Source: Erythrobacter sp. (GTDB taxonomy: Bacteria; Pseudomonadota; Alphaproteobacteria; Sphingomonadales; Sphingomonadaceae). From it: a stretch of 64,000 nt of DNA. The notes beneath the pieces are model-generated. The model searched no databases, had not been told where the DNA came from, and worked only from the letters and a program-made list of their open reading frames with translations. The first letter of the stretch is position 1. The number at the start of each line of letters is the position of its first letter. The stretch is taken from contig DAICXZ010000006.1 of NCBI GenBank assembly GCA_027311945.1, forward strand, positions 1 through 64,000, read 5' to 3'. Shown in pieces: positions 44,457 to 54,408 of this stretch. The position numbers were made by a program, and so were the translations under genes.

Positions 44457-46562
44457 ATGTACCGACTTGCGGCCCTGCTGCTGATCATGTCCGGCCCGGC
44501 GGTGGCGCAGGTGCATGCGGGTGGCGACTGGCCCGATTTGCCGGTCTACGAGCCCGCGCCGCGCGATCCTGATGCACACCTGTCGATCGTGATTCCGATT
44601 CGCCCCGAAGGGGAGCCCGTCGTGCTCCATGTCTCGCCCGAGGGTGACGATGCGGGCGACGGATCGCCTGCCCATCCGGTCGCCAGCCTTGCCCGCGCGC
44701 AGCAGCTGGTGCGGACGCTGAACCTGTCGCACGATGTGACGGTGAGCCTTGCGGCAGGCACCTATCGCCTTGCCGAGCCGCTGCGGTTTGCCCCCGAAGA
44801 TGGCGGGCGCAACGGCCATGTGGTGCGCTGGGTCGGCGAGCCGGGGGCTTTTCCGGTGTTGTCAGGTGCCGTTACGGTGAGCGGCTGGACCCTTTTCGAT
44901 GCCGCCCGCACCATCTGGCGCGCGCCGATTGCCCCGGGGACCGATTCGCGCCAGCTCAGCGTCAACGGCAAGCTCGCGCAGCGTGCCCGGATCGAGATAC
45001 CGCGCAGCGCGGTTAGGTTTGCGCCCTGGGGGCTGGAGCTGCTTGATCCGGCTTGGCGCACCCTTGCCGAATTGCCGCAGCAGGACCGGATCGAGATCGA
45101 GGGGATGAGTTGGTTCACGCACCGCCACGCAATGGTGGCGCGCATTACCGGCGACCGCATTGAGATGCAGCAACCCGGCTGGCGCAACAACCTGATCGGC
45201 TATGACACGTTGGCTCGCCCGATCTCGCAGGAGGTGGCGCGGCTGTTCCTCGTCAACTCGCGCGCCTTCATGCGCGAGCCGGGCCAGTGGTATGCCGATC
45301 CCGAGGAAGGCTGGCTTTACTACCGCGCCACGCCGGGCGAGGACATGGCCGCCGCCAAGGTCGAGATGCCGGTGCTCGATCGCCTGCTTTCTATCGGCGG
45401 AACGCTAGACGAGCCGGTGCGCGATCTGGAATTCTCGGGCCTCGCGTTCCAGCACAGCAGTTGGTTGCAACCTTCGGGCGCGGAAGGATACGCCAGCCAG
45501 CAAAGCGGCGCCTACATTGCTGGCGATCTGGCCGGATACCCCGGCGATCCCATCCGCGATTGCAGCTGGGGGTGCCCCGCCTTCGAGCGGATGCGCAACC
45601 ACTGGCGTCAGCAACCGGCGGCGGTGCAGGTTTCGGCGGCAACGCGCGTGGTTTTTGAGGGCAACATTTTCTCGCAGCTAGGCCAGATCGCGCTTGGCAT
45701 CGGCAACAATCCGGAGGCCAATGCCAGCGGCGTAGGGCTGGCCGCACAGGCAATCGAGGTGCGCGGCAATCGCTTCGAGGATCTGGCGGGCGGCGCGATC
45801 ATGGCGGGCGGGATTTCCCGCGATGCGCATCATCCCTCCGACAGTCGCATGGGCCTGCGCGACATTATCATCTCCGACAACTGCCTTACGGGCGTCTCGC
45901 GCGACTACAAGGAGCAGGCGGCGATCCTTGTCACCTATGCAAGCGGGGCGGTGATTGCGCACAACACCATTTCCGATACGCCCTATGACGGGATCGACGT
46001 GGGCTGGGGCTGGGGGATCAACGATCCGGGCGGCAGCGCCGAATATTTCCGCTGGCACCGTTCTTACTACGACGATCCCGAAAACCTCGTCTACGACACG
46101 CCCACGATCCTGCGCGACACGGTGATTGTCGGCAACGATGTGAGCAACGTGAAGCAGTGGTTTCCCGATGGCGGCGCGATTTACCACCTCTCGGCCGATC
46201 CCGGCGCGCTGATCGCGCGCAACTATGTTCACGACGTGGCGGGCACCGGCGGCATTGCGATCTACCTCGACGAGGGTTCGCGTGAGGTCCGCGTGAGCGA
46301 GAACGTGATCGACCGTGTGGGCGGGGTCTGGCTCAATCTCAATTCGCAGGACTCGATCAAGCCGAGGCGCACCGCCACCGACAATGTGGCGACAGAGAAC
46401 TGGTACAACTCCGGTCGGTTGCAGGGCGACTGGAGCGCCTATGTCAACAATATCGCCGAGCGTAACGTGGCGGTCGCAGGGCAGCAATGGCCCGAGGGCG
46501 CGCTTGCGGTGATTGCGGAAAGCGGCACACGCACCGATGTTTGCGGCCTGTCCGCCCGGTAG
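44457..46562 (+). CDS. Secreted right-handed beta-helix glycosidase-like protein (GH141/GH120-like)
   Basis: A 701-aa protein with a signal peptide (GPAVAQ). After a short leader it begins VLHVSPEGDDAGDGSPAHPV, VSLAAGTYRLAEPLRFAPED and FPVLSGAVTVSGW, then a beta-sandwich-like insert (about 130-260, FMREPGQWYADPEEGWLYY) and parallel beta-helix repeats to the end (NCLTGVSRDYKEQ, HNTISDTPYDGIDVGWGWG, GGAIYHLSADPG, RNYVHDVAGTGG). This plan matches GH141/GH120-type enzymes (alpha-L-fucosidase, xylanase or beta-xylosidase), so an exo-acting role on xylan or xyloglucan is likely. ATG 44457 is chosen for the strong GGGAGGAGG. Confidence 0.78.
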   Translation: MYRLAALLLIMSGPAVAQVHAGGDWPDLPVYEPAPRDPDAHLSIVIPIRPEGEPVVLHVSPEGDDAGDGSPAHPVASLARAQQLVRTLNLSHDVTVSLAAGTYRLAEPLRFAPEDGGRNGHVVRWVGEPGAFPVLSGAVTVSGWTLFDAARTIWRAPIAPGTDSRQLSVNGKLAQRARIEIPRSAVRFAPWGLELLDPAWRTLAELPQQDRIEIEGMSWFTHRHAMVARITGDRIEMQQPGWRNNLIGYDTLARPISQEVARLFLVNSRAFMREPGQWYADPEEGWLYYRATPGEDMAAAKVEMPVLDRLLSIGGTLDEPVRDLEFSGLAFQHSSWLQPSGAEGYASQQSGAYIAGDLAGYPGDPIRDCSWGCPAFERMRNHWRQQPAAVQVSAATRVVFEGNIFSQLGQIALGIGNNPEANASGVGLAAQAIEVRGNRFEDLAGGAIMAGGISRDAHHPSDSRMGLRDIIISDNCLTGVSRDYKEQAAILVTYASGAVIAHNTISDTPYDGIDVGWGWGINDPGGSAEYFRWHRSYYDDPENLVYDTPTILRDTVIVGNDVSNVKQWFPDGGAIYHLSADPGALIARNYVHDVAGTGGIAIYLDEGSREVRVSENVIDRVGGVWLNLNSQDSIKPRRTATDNVATENWYNSGRLQGDWSAYVNNIAERNVAVAGQQWPEGALAVIAESGTRTDVCGLSAR

Positions 46563-46599
46563 CGAGAAAAAGGTCACAACGAGGCTTGGCCGAATCCGT

Positions 46600-46613
46600 T
46601 GGTAGCGCTATCA
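46600..46613. promoter_or_regulatory. LacI-type operator 5, TGGTAGCGCTATCA
   Basis: Identical to operators 1 and 2, 43 bases before the GH43 lipoprotein that heads the xylB-xylA operon. Confidence 0.78.
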
Positions 46614-46656
46614 AAGCAGGCAAGGCCAAAGATTGGTCAGAAAGAGGAGAACAAGG

Positions 46657-47784
46657 ATGCGGATTGGTTTGGTATCATGTGCGGCGCTGAGTCTCGCCCT
46701 GGGTCTGGGTTTGGCCGGGTGCAGCGAGCAGGCCGAGGATGCGGACGCTGTCGCCAAGGCCGACGAGCCGTTGTCGCCTGACGGCAAACCCTATCTGGCG
46801 CAGCCGCTGGTCACCGAAATCTACACCGCCGACCCCTCGGCCCATGTGTTCGACGGCAAGATCTACATCTACGCCAGCCACGATATCGACGCGGGGATCG
46901 CCGATGACGACCTCGGCAACCAGTATGCCATGCGCGACTACCGCGTGTTGAGCATGGACAGTATCGGCGGCCCGGTAACGATTGGCGAAGTGGCGCTCGA
47001 CGTGGACGATGTGCCCTGGGCCTCGCAGCAGATGTGGGCACCCGATGCGGCCTACAAGAACGGCACCTACTACCTCTATTTCCCCGCACGCGACAAATCG
47101 AAGGACAAGAACGGCCTCGGCGCGTTCCGCATCGGTGTCGCCACCTCGGACAACCCGATGGGGCCGTTCACGCCTGAAGAGAACTACATTGAGGGCAGTT
47201 ACTCGATGGACCCGGCGGTGTTCACCGACGACGATGGCACCAGCTACATGTATTTCGGCGGCATCTGGGGCGGCCAGTTGCAGCGCTGGAAGGACGGCGT
47301 CTACGATCCCAACGGCTCGGACACCGATCTGCTCCAGGACGATCAGCCCGCGATCATGCCGCGCGTGGCGCGTATGGGCGATGACATGAAGAGCTTTGCC
47401 GAGCCGGTGCGCGAGGCGCTGATCGTCGATAAGGAAGGCAACCCTATCCTCGGCGGCGATCATGACCGGCGCTTCTTCGAGGCGGCCTGGGTCTTCAAGC
47501 GCGGCGGCAAGTACTACTTCACCTATTCGACCGGCGACACGCACTATGTGAACTATGCCATCGGCGACACGCCCTATGGCCCGTTCACCTATCAGGGCCA
47601 TATCCTTGAGCCGGTACAGGGCTGGACCTCGCATCACTCGATTGTCGAATGGGATGGCCGCTGGTGGCTGTTCTACCACGATACGCAGCTGAGCGGCAAA
47701 AACCACCTTCGCAACGTCAAGGTCACCGAGCTGACCTTCAACGAAGACGGTTCGATCCCGACCATCAACCCGTTCCGCGACTGA
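46657..47784 (+). CDS. GH43 beta-xylosidase/arabinofuranosidase lipoprotein
   Basis: A 375-aa lipoprotein (lipobox LAGC, Cys about residue 22) with a single GH43 propeller. The base Asp lies in YTADPSAHVF, the second Asp in YSMDPAVFTDDDG and the acid Glu probably in RRFFEAAWVFKRGG. AGGAGA lies 7 bases before ATG 46657; the frame extends 8 codons further up without a signal. The stop overlaps the xylulokinase ATG by one base, so a cell-surface or periplasmic xylosidase is translationally linked to the intracellular isomerase route. Confidence 0.88.
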   Translation: MRIGLVSCAALSLALGLGLAGCSEQAEDADAVAKADEPLSPDGKPYLAQPLVTEIYTADPSAHVFDGKIYIYASHDIDAGIADDDLGNQYAMRDYRVLSMDSIGGPVTIGEVALDVDDVPWASQQMWAPDAAYKNGTYYLYFPARDKSKDKNGLGAFRIGVATSDNPMGPFTPEENYIEGSYSMDPAVFTDDDGTSYMYFGGIWGGQLQRWKDGVYDPNGSDTDLLQDDQPAIMPRVARMGDDMKSFAEPVREALIVDKEGNPILGGDHDRRFFEAAWVFKRGGKYYFTYSTGDTHYVNYAIGDTPYGPFTYQGHILEPVQGWTSHHSIVEWDGRWWLFYHDTQLSGKNHLRNVKVTELTFNEDGSIPTINPFRD

Positions 47785-49235
47785 TGTTCCTCGGGATCGA
47801 CATCGGCACCTCCGGGGTCAAGGCCGTCGCGCTGGACGAGACCGGCGCGGTCGCCGGGCAGGGCACCGCTGCGCTGAGTGTGCAGCGGCCCCGGCCCGGC
47901 TGGTCGGAGCAGGACCCGGAAGGCTGGTGGCGCGCGACCACGGCGGCGGTGCAGGCGATCGATCCGGCGGTGCGCCGTGCGGTGCGCGGGGTGGGGTTGG
48001 CCGGGCAGATGCACGGCGCGACCTTGCTCGGCGCAGACGACAAGGTGCTGCGCCCGGCGATCCTGTGGAACGACGTGCGCAGCCATGAGGAATGCGCCGA
48101 GCTGGAGGCAGCCGTTCCGGCTCTGCGCGAAATTGCGGGCAATATCGCCATGCCCGGCTTCACCGCGCCCAAACTCGCCTGGGTGCGCAAGCACGAGCCC
48201 GAGCTGTTCGCGCAGATCGCCAGCGTGCTGCTGCCCAAGGACTATGTCCGCCTGCGGATGACTGGCGACAAGGCGAGCGACCTTTCCGATGCAGCGGGCA
48301 CCTTGTGGGTCGATGTGGCGAACCGGTGCTGGAACGACGAGATACTCGCCGCCACGGGCCTTACCAAAGCGCAGATGCCCGCGCTGTTCGAGGGCAGCGA
48401 GGCTACCGGCACACTGCTCCCCGAGATTGCCGAATTATGGGGGATGCCCGCGGTGGCCGTTGTGGCCGGCGGCGGGGACAATGCTGCCGGCGCAGTCGGC
48501 GTGGGCGTGGTGGGCGAGGGCGATGCGCTGTTGTCGCTCGGCACTTCAGGGGTGATCTTCGTTGCCACCGAGAGCTTCCGGCCCAACCCGGCGCGCGCTG
48601 TCCATGCCTTCTGCCACTGCCTGCCCGGGATGTGGCACCAGATGAGCGTTCACCTGTCTGCCGCCTCGTGCATCGACTGGGTCGCGCGGCTGACCGGAGC
48701 CTCGGGCGCGGCAGAGCTGTTTGCCCGCGCCGAGGATACCGGGCCGGGCAGCGGCAACGAGCTGTTCCTACCCTATCTCTCGGGCGAACGCACCCCGCAC
48801 AACGATGCCCATGTGCGCGGCGCTTTCCTCGGGCTCGACAACGATACCGATGCCGGACGGCTCGCGCAGGCGGTGCTTGAGGGCGTTGCCTTTGCGCTCG
48901 CCGACGGGCTCGATGCCCTGCGCGATGCGGGCACCAGCGTCAGCGAGCTGGCGGTGATCGGCGGCGGCGCGCGCTCGAGCTACTGGGGGCGCATTATCTC
49001 GGCGGCGTTCGAAGTGCCGCTCGTTTATCTGAAGGGCGGCGAAGTCGGCCCGGCGCTGGGCGCTGCCCGGCTGGCGCAGATGGCTGTCGATGGCGGCAAC
49101 CCGAGCGATATCTTCGCCCAACCGCCCGTTTCTCACCGGATTGAGCCCGAGGCCGCGCTGATTGACCAGCTTGGCCCCCGCAAGGCTGCGTTCCGGCTCG
49201 CCTACCCCCGCATTACTCCGAAGAAAGGCCTCTGA
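47784..49235 (+). CDS. xylB: Xylulokinase
   Basis: A 483-aa FGGY-family kinase that phosphorylates D-xylulose to xylulose 5-phosphate. It has [18 protein letters not shown] at the N-terminus, [12 protein letters not shown] with the xylulokinase MHG signature, [24 protein letters not shown] and the C-terminal [14 protein letters not shown]. Its start and stop each overlap a neighbour by one base (TGATG), giving strict coupling with the GH43 and with xylA. Cytoplasmic. Confidence 0.95.
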   Translation: MFLGIDIGTSGVKAVALDETGAVAGQGTAALSVQRPRPGWSEQDPEGWWRATTAAVQAIDPAVRRAVRGVGLAGQMHGATLLGADDKVLRPAILWNDVRSHEECAELEAAVPALREIAGNIAMPGFTAPKLAWVRKHEPELFAQIASVLLPKDYVRLRMTGDKASDLSDAAGTLWVDVANRCWNDEILAATGLTKAQMPALFEGSEATGTLLPEIAELWGMPAVAVVAGGGDNAAGAVGVGVVGEGDALLSLGTSGVIFVATESFRPNPARAVHAFCHCLPGMWHQMSVHLSAASCIDWVARLTGASGAAELFARAEDTGPGSGNELFLPYLSGERTPHNDAHVRGAFLGLDNDTDAGRLAQAVLEGVAFALADGLDALRDAGTSVSELAVIGGGARSSYWGRIISAAFEVPLVYLKGGEVGPALGAARLAQMAVDGGNPSDIFAQPPVSHRIEPEAALIDQLGPRKAAFRLAYPRITPKKGL

Positions 49236-50557
49236 TGTCTGCCGCACCTGAATATTTCGCCGAGTTCCCCGTCATCGCCTTCGAGGGCGAGGAGACCTCC
49301 AACGAACTCGCCTACCGCTACTACGACAAGCAACGTATGGTGCTGGGCAAGACCATGGAAGAGCACCTGCGCTTCGCGGTGTGCATGTGGCACACCTTCT
49401 GCTGGCCCGGCTCCGACGTGTTCGGCGGTGGCACTTTCGACCGGCCCTGGATGACCCACCCCAACGGCACCGAAGCCGCCGCTTTGAAGCGCGCCACCGC
49501 GCTCGATTTCGTGCGCAAGCTCGACCTGCCGTTCTACTGCTTCCACGATGTCGACGTGATGGAGCCCGCCGCTGACGTCGCGCAGTATCAGCGCAACTTC
49601 GGCACCGCGGTCGACCATCTTGAACAGCTGCAAGGCGAGACGGGCCGCAAGCTGCTGTGGGGCACGGCCAACCTGTTCTCCGATCCGCGCTATGCCGCCG
49701 GGGCTGCGACCAGTCCCGATCCCGAAGTCTACGCCTGGGCGGCGCTTCAGGTGCGCTCGGCGCTCGATGCGACGCACCGGCTGGGCGGGGCTAACTATGT
49801 GCTGTGGGGCGGCCGCGAGGGTTACGAGACGTTGCTCAACACTAACCTTTCGCGCGAACTCGATAACTTCGGCCGCTTCCTCAACCTCGTGGTCGAGCAC
49901 AAGCACAAGATCGGCTTCACCGGCACGATCCTGATCGAGCCCAAGCCGCACGAGCCGACCAAGCACCAGTACGATTTCGATACCGCCACCGTTTACGGTT
50001 TTCTCAAGCGCTATGGCCTTGAAAACGAGGTCTGCGTGAACATTGAGGCCAATCACGCCACGCTGTCGGGCCACACCTTCGAACATGAAATCGCCATGGC
50101 CAATGCGCTGGGCATTTTCGGTTCGATCGACGCCAACCGGGGCGATCATCAGAACGGCTGGGACACCGACCAGTTTCCCAACTCCATCGAGGAAGTCACG
50201 CTGGCGATGGTCGAGATCATCCGGGCAGGCGGCTTCACCACCGGCGGGTTCAACTTCGATGCCAAGGTACGCCGCCAGTCGGTCGATGCCGATGATTTGC
50301 TGCACGGGCATATCGGCGGTGTCGACGTGATCGCGGCGGGCCTGCTGGCAGCCGAGCGGATCATCAAGGATGGCCGGATCGATGCCTTCCGCGCCGAGCG
50401 CTATGCGGGTTGGGACGGCGAACTGGGCCGCAAGGTGCATGCCGAGGGCACTTCGTTGGCCGATTTGGCTGATCTGGCCGTCGCCCAGAACCTTGCGCCG
50501 CGCCACCGTTCGGGCAAGCAGGAGCGGCTCGAAAATCTGGTCAACCGGCTGGTCTGA
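49235..50557 (+). CDS. xylA: Xylose isomerase
   Basis: A 440-aa class II xylose isomerase converting D-xylose to D-xylulose with two divalent metals. Active-site features are [18 protein letters not shown], the catalytic His in [61 protein letters not shown] and GSIDANRGD. The length is normal. Overlapping start with xylB and a hairpin 14 bases after the stop define the operon core. Confidence 0.97.
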   Translation: MSAAPEYFAEFPVIAFEGEETSNELAYRYYDKQRMVLGKTMEEHLRFAVCMWHTFCWPGSDVFGGGTFDRPWMTHPNGTEAAALKRATALDFVRKLDLPFYCFHDVDVMEPAADVAQYQRNFGTAVDHLEQLQGETGRKLLWGTANLFSDPRYAAGAATSPDPEVYAWAALQVRSALDATHRLGGANYVLWGGREGYETLLNTNLSRELDNFGRFLNLVVEHKHKIGFTGTILIEPKPHEPTKHQYDFDTATVYGFLKRYGLENEVCVNIEANHATLSGHTFEHEIAMANALGIFGSIDANRGDHQNGWDTDQFPNSIEEVTLAMVEIIRAGGFTTGGFNFDAKVRRQSVDADDLLHGHIGGVDVIAAGLLAAERIIKDGRIDAFRAERYAGWDGELGRKVHAEGTSLADLADLAVAQNLAPRHRSGKQERLENLVNRLV

Positions 50558-50570
50558 GCGACGATAATAT

Positions 50571-50606
50571 CGCGCGGAGCGGGCCGCAAAACGGCTGCTC
50601 CGCGCG
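50571..50606 (+). terminator. GC-rich hairpin between xylA and the epimerase gene
   Basis: A perfect 10-bp stem (CGCGCGGAGC and complement) with a 16-base loop. Without a U tract it is more likely a partial stop or an mRNA 3'-stabilising structure than a full terminator. Confidence 0.5.
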
Positions 50607-50657
50607 CAGCAGAGCAATAGGGGCGAGCACAGGCTCGACCTTTGTGGGAGAGGTCAG

Positions 50658-51812
50658 ATGAAGCGAATTTTGGGAACATTTGCGGTTGCCTGCGTGCTGG
50701 TGGCAAGCCCTGCCATGGCCGCAGACGCGGTGCGCGAAGAGGCCGGAACCATGCCCGATGGCAGCGTGGTCGAGGCGGTTGTCCTGTCCAATGCCAATGG
50801 CGTTTCCGCGCGCGTGCTGACCTATGGCGCCACGCTTCAGTCGCTTACCGCACCTGATCGTGACGGGAACCCCGCCGACATCACGCTGGGCTACGATGAC
50901 GTCACCAAGTACCAGACCCATCCCAACTATTTCGGCGTTACGGTGGGCCGCTATGCCAACCGCATTGCCGATGGTGCCTTCTCGCTCGATGGACGGCGAT
51001 ATCAGCTGATCCAGAATGACAAGACCAACTCGCTGCACGGCGGCGCTTTGGGTTTCGACAAGCGCATGTGGCGGATCGTCTCGGTTGAATCCGGGCCTGT
51101 CGCGCGGCTGGTGCTGGCTTTGACGAGCGAAGATGGCGATCAGGGCTATCCGGGCAAGCTTGAGGTTACCGTCACCTACACGCTCGACGATGGCGGCGAT
51201 CTTGGCATCGTGTTCGAGGCGACGAGCGACCGGGCGACCATCGTCAACATGACCAACCACGCGTTGTTCAATCTCGCAGGGCACGATTCCACCGTCGATG
51301 CGATGCAGCACTGGCTTATGATCCCGGCCAGCCGCTACACCCCGGTCGACGAGCGGCTGATCCCCACCGGCGAACTTGCGTCAGTGGCGGGCACCGTGTT
51401 CGATTTCCGCGAACCGCGCGTGGTGGAAGATGGCCTGCGCGACGGCACGAACGAACAGATCGTGCTCGGGCGCGGCTATGACCATAACTGGGTGATCGAC
51501 AAGGGCCGCACCGCTTCTCCCGAACTGGTCGCGCGGCTGGCCGATCCTGCCTCGGGCCGCGTGCTCGACGTGCTGTCGACCGAACCGGGCGTGCAGTTCT
51601 ACACTGGCAACTTCCTCGATGGCACGGTGAGCGGCAAAGGCGGCAAGGTTTATCGCATGGGCGACGGCATCGCGCTCGAACCGCAGCTGTTCCCCGATAC
51701 GCCGAACCAGCCCGATTTCGGCAGTGCACGGGTCGATCCCGAGCATCCTTATCGCCACGAGATGGTCTACCGCGTGCACACCATGGCCGAGGATGCTCCG
51801 GCCCGGCCCTGA
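50658..51812 (+). CDS. Periplasmic aldose 1-epimerase (mutarotase)
   Basis: A 384-aa GalM-family protein with a signal peptide (SPAMAAD). It interconverts alpha and beta anomers of free sugars. It has TYGATLQSLTAPDRDG, GVTVGRYANRIADG, NDKTNSLHGG, the catalytic His in VNMTNHALFNLAGH, and QFYTGNFLDG near the catalytic Glu. Export fits sugars being released and equilibrated in the periplasm before uptake. It sits 100 bases after xylA; GGGAGAGG precedes the ATG. Confidence 0.92.
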   Translation: MKRILGTFAVACVLVASPAMAADAVREEAGTMPDGSVVEAVVLSNANGVSARVLTYGATLQSLTAPDRDGNPADITLGYDDVTKYQTHPNYFGVTVGRYANRIADGAFSLDGRRYQLIQNDKTNSLHGGALGFDKRMWRIVSVESGPVARLVLALTSEDGDQGYPGKLEVTVTYTLDDGGDLGIVFEATSDRATIVNMTNHALFNLAGHDSTVDAMQHWLMIPASRYTPVDERLIPTGELASVAGTVFDFREPRVVEDGLRDGTNEQIVLGRGYDHNWVIDKGRTASPELVARLADPASGRVLDVLSTEPGVQFYTGNFLDGTVSGKGGKVYRMGDGIALEPQLFPDTPNQPDFGSARVDPEHPYRHEMVYRVHTMAEDAPARP

Positions 51813-51833
51813 GGGCACTTCCGGCGCTGCCGC

Positions 51834-52766
51834 CTATTCGTGGAACGGGGCGACCCTCTCGAACCGGCAGCGCATGAAAGCATCGGCAACAAGGCGCAGC
51901 GGGGCCACATCGACCTCGCTGCGCCCCGCCGAAACAACCTCGGCGAAGCGGGCATAGATCGCGGCATATTCCCGGTCGGGCGCGCGGTGCGTGCCCTCGG
52001 GCGTGGTCAGCACCGAGCCGCCTTCGCTCAGCACCAGCCGCCCGCCGTCTGTTTCGACGGTGATGTCCCAGGTCTGCGGCCCTGTTTGCAGGAAATTGAG
52101 CGTCAGGCTGATGGGGACGCCAGCGCTGTCCTCCAGCGTGACCGAGCCAGCGATGGGCGTTTCGCAGTTCTCGGGAAATTGCAGCAGCCCTCCGCTAACG
52201 CAGAGTGGCCGGGGCAGGATTTCAGTGGCGATGGAGAGCGCGTTGATACCGGGGTCGAACACCCCGAAGCCGCCTGCTTTCCAAATCCAGTGCTGGCCCG
52301 GATGCCAGACGCGCACATCCTCGCGCCAGTCGATAGCCACCGAGCGGATTTCGCGCCCGGCGAGCCACTCTTTGGCGGGGCCCACGCCAGCGGAAAATCG
52401 CGAGTGCCAAGCGGCGAACAGGCATACCCCGCTCTCGTGCGCCATCTCTTCCAGCGTGGCGACTTCGCTCAGAACCGCGCAGGGCGGCTTTTCGAGCAGC
52501 ACGTGCTTGCCCGCAGCAATCGCCTCCTGCGCGAGGGTGCGGCGGACTTGCGGCGGCGTGCAGATGGCCACGGCATCGACCACGCAGTCGCTTGCCAGCA
52601 GGTCAGCCAGACTGGCGAAGACCGGCACCCCGACATCCTCTGTGGCGGAAGGATCGACCACTGCAGCGAGCGTGCAATCGGGGTTCTCGGCAATCGCTGG
52701 CATGTGCTGGTCGTGTGCGATCTTGCCGAAGCCGACCAGTGCAATCCGCAAGGGAGGCGTGGTCAC
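51834..52766 (-). CDS. L-arabinose/D-galactose 1-dehydrogenase (Gfo/Idh/MocA family)
   Basis: A 310-aa NAD(P)-dependent oxidoreductase with LRIALVGFGKIAHDQHMPAI, the catalytic Lys in LLEKPPCAVLSEV, AAWHSRFSAGV, IDWREDVRVWHPGQHWIW and GGFGVFDPGINALSI. These follow closely the pattern I recall for Azospirillum L-arabinose 1-dehydrogenase (309 aa). It should form L-arabinono-lactone, step one of oxidative arabinose breakdown; such enzymes often also use D-galactose, which would feed DgoK/DgoA. Start GTG 52766 overlaps the AraD1 stop by 4 bases. It is the last gene of a four-gene arabinose operon. Confidence 0.88.
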   Translation of the reverse strand: MTTPPLRIALVGFGKIAHDQHMPAIAENPDCTLAAVVDPSATEDVGVPVFASLADLLASDCVVDAVAICTPPQVRRTLAQEAIAAGKHVLLEKPPCAVLSEVATLEEMAHESGVCLFAAWHSRFSAGVGPAKEWLAGREIRSVAIDWREDVRVWHPGQHWIWKAGGFGVFDPGINALSIATEILPRPLCVSGGLLQFPENCETPIAGSVTLEDSAGVPISLTLNFLQTGPQTWDITVETDGGRLVLSEGGSVLTTPEGTHRAPDREYAAIYARFAEVVSAGRSEVDVAPLRLVADAFMRCRFERVAPFHE

Positions 52767-53755
52767 AGCACGCTTACCCGGCACGGCTGCTCCGTCTCGC
52801 CAGAAGCGCGCAGCGGGTTGCGCAGCGGCAGGGTGAAGGGGGCTGCCTCGATCTCGAACACATCGCCATCGCGGGTTTCGACGCCATCGGCAAAGCTGGC
52901 GGTGGAAGTGCCGAAGAAATGCACGTGAATATCGCCGGGGCGGCGGAACAGGTCATACTTGAAGTGATGATGTTCGAGGTTGGCGATCGAGTGCGACATG
53001 TTGGTCTCGCCGGTGAGGAACGGCTTTTCCCATAGGACTTCACCTTCGCGGTGGATGCGGCAGTGGCCGCGCACATCGGCGGGAAGGTCTCCGAGCAGCA
53101 GTTCAGGCCCGAGCGAGGCCTGCCGCAGCTTGGAATGGGCGAGCCACAGGTAGTTGTGCTTCTCGGTGACGTGGTCCGAATATTCGTTGGCGAGGCAGAA
53201 GCCGAGGCGGAAGGGTGTGCCGTCTGCGCCGATCAGATAGATACCCGCAATCTCGGGTTCGTCGCCGCCATCCTGTGCATAGGGCGGGCGGTCGAGCGGG
53301 GCCTCGGGCGCGACCAGATGGGCGCCATCGCCCTTGTAGAACCATTCGGGCTGCTGGCCGATTGCTCCTGCCGCAGGCTTGCCGCCCTCCATGCCTTCGA
53401 GGAACATGCGCATCGAATCGGTCAGCGCCTCGCCCGCAGCGGCGGCCTTGTGCATCTTGTCGCGGCCCTCGGCACTGCCGAGGTGCGTGAGGCCGGTGCC
53501 CGCAAGCCACAGGTGCGCCGGATCGGGGTGAGAGATCGGCGGTAGCAGGTGCCCCGCCGAGAGTTCCGCCACAGTGTCGACAGGGTCGCCCACGCGGTTG
53601 GCGCTGGCGAGTTCCGCCAGCGTGGTCTCCTGCGCGATGGCGGCCAGCGCCAGCGAACGAACATCGGCAAAGCCCGCCACGGCGCGGCAATCGTTGTCGT
53701 CGGAGGCCAGCAGCTGGGTCGTGTTATCGTCAAGGCGGCGGCACAGCAGACGCAT
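52763..53755 (-). CDS. AraD1/GguC-type FAH-family protein (2-keto-3-deoxy-L-arabinonate processing)
   Basis: A 330-aa fumarylacetoacetate-hydrolase-family protein of the AraD1/GguC branch: HLWLAGTGLTHLGSAEGRDKMH, PEWFYKGDGAHLVAP, AGIYLIGADGTPFRLGFCLANEYSDH in pieces and KLRQASLGPELLLGDLP. It should act on 2-keto-3-deoxy-L-arabinonate, as XylX does for the xylose acid, giving alpha-ketoglutarate semialdehyde. ATG 53755 follows AAGGA by about 10 bases. It is coupled to the dehydrogenase by a GTGA overlap. Confidence 0.82.
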   Translation of the reverse strand: MRLLCRRLDDNTTQLLASDDNDCRAVAGFADVRSLALAAIAQETTLAELASANRVGDPVDTVAELSAGHLLPPISHPDPAHLWLAGTGLTHLGSAEGRDKMHKAAAAGEALTDSMRMFLEGMEGGKPAAGAIGQQPEWFYKGDGAHLVAPEAPLDRPPYAQDGGDEPEIAGIYLIGADGTPFRLGFCLANEYSDHVTEKHNYLWLAHSKLRQASLGPELLLGDLPADVRGHCRIHREGEVLWEKPFLTGETNMSHSIANLEHHHFKYDLFRRPGDIHVHFFGTSTASFADGVETRDGDVFEIEAAPFTLPLRNPLRASGETEQPCRVSVL

Positions 53756-53796
53756 TTTCAGGATTTCCTTGAGCAAGGCGGCAAGGGCCGCGGGGA

Positions 53797-54408
53797 TTAG
53801 TTGGACGGAGGTGCCGGATCGGCGCCGTCGGTGGCGAACAGCGCCAGCTCCGGGCGGGCCTCGTCGGTGAAGGGCAGCGGCACGTCTTCAGCGAGGATTT
53901 GCCAGAGGCCGTGGCGCTGGGCGAACAGCAGGCGCGCCCGCCCATCCTCGCCATCAATGCGAAGGCGCACCTTGCGCTCGAACGTGCCGCCAAGCGCGGT
54001 GGTGAAGACGAGGCGGCCCGCGGTGACGCCGCCCGGTCCCTCGTGCAGGCGGACCGCGATCAGATCGGCGGGCTCGATCCGTTCGACCTGAATGCTCAGC
54101 CAGTGATCATGGTCATGATACACCGCCAGCCCGGCAACATCGCCTTCGCCAAGGCCCGACCAATCGAGCGTGACCGTGCCGGAAAAGTCCGCCGAGGGCA
54201 GGGGCTGCGCGACCAGCTCGGCCTCGTTGGACCAGAGCGGTGCCCTTGTGGCGTTGAGCGTGATCGTATCGCCCGGTGCGGACTCTTCAGGCCGGGTGAG
54301 CGCAAAGTCCGAGAACTGCGCCGCAGCCCCTTGTTCTGCGCGGACCGGCAGCGCGGGGGCTAGCAGAATTGCTGCGGCAACGGCGAAGGCGGCGGGAAGG
54401 CCTCTCAT
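53797..54408 (-). CDS. Secreted beta-sandwich protein resembling a detached GH43 C-terminal domain
   Basis: A 203-aa exported protein with signal peptide (LPVRAEQ). The pattern SGTVTLDWSGLGEGDVAGLAVYHDHDHW, in two pieces, and later LLFAQRHGLWQILAED resembles the concanavalin-like C-terminal domain of GH43 xylosidases, here as a separate gene. The ATG overlaps the stop of the upstream GH43 lipoprotein by 4 bases (ATGA), so the pair is co-translated and may form one enzyme from two chains. No catalytic motif is seen. Confidence 0.7.
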   Translation of the reverse strand: MRGLPAAFAVAAAILLAPALPVRAEQGAAAQFSDFALTRPEESAPGDTITLNATRAPLWSNEAELVAQPLPSADFSGTVTLDWSGLGEGDVAGLAVYHDHDHWLSIQVERIEPADLIAVRLHEGPGGVTAGRLVFTTALGGTFERKVRLRIDGEDGRARLLFAQRHGLWQILAEDVPLPFTDEARPELALFATDGADPAPPSN

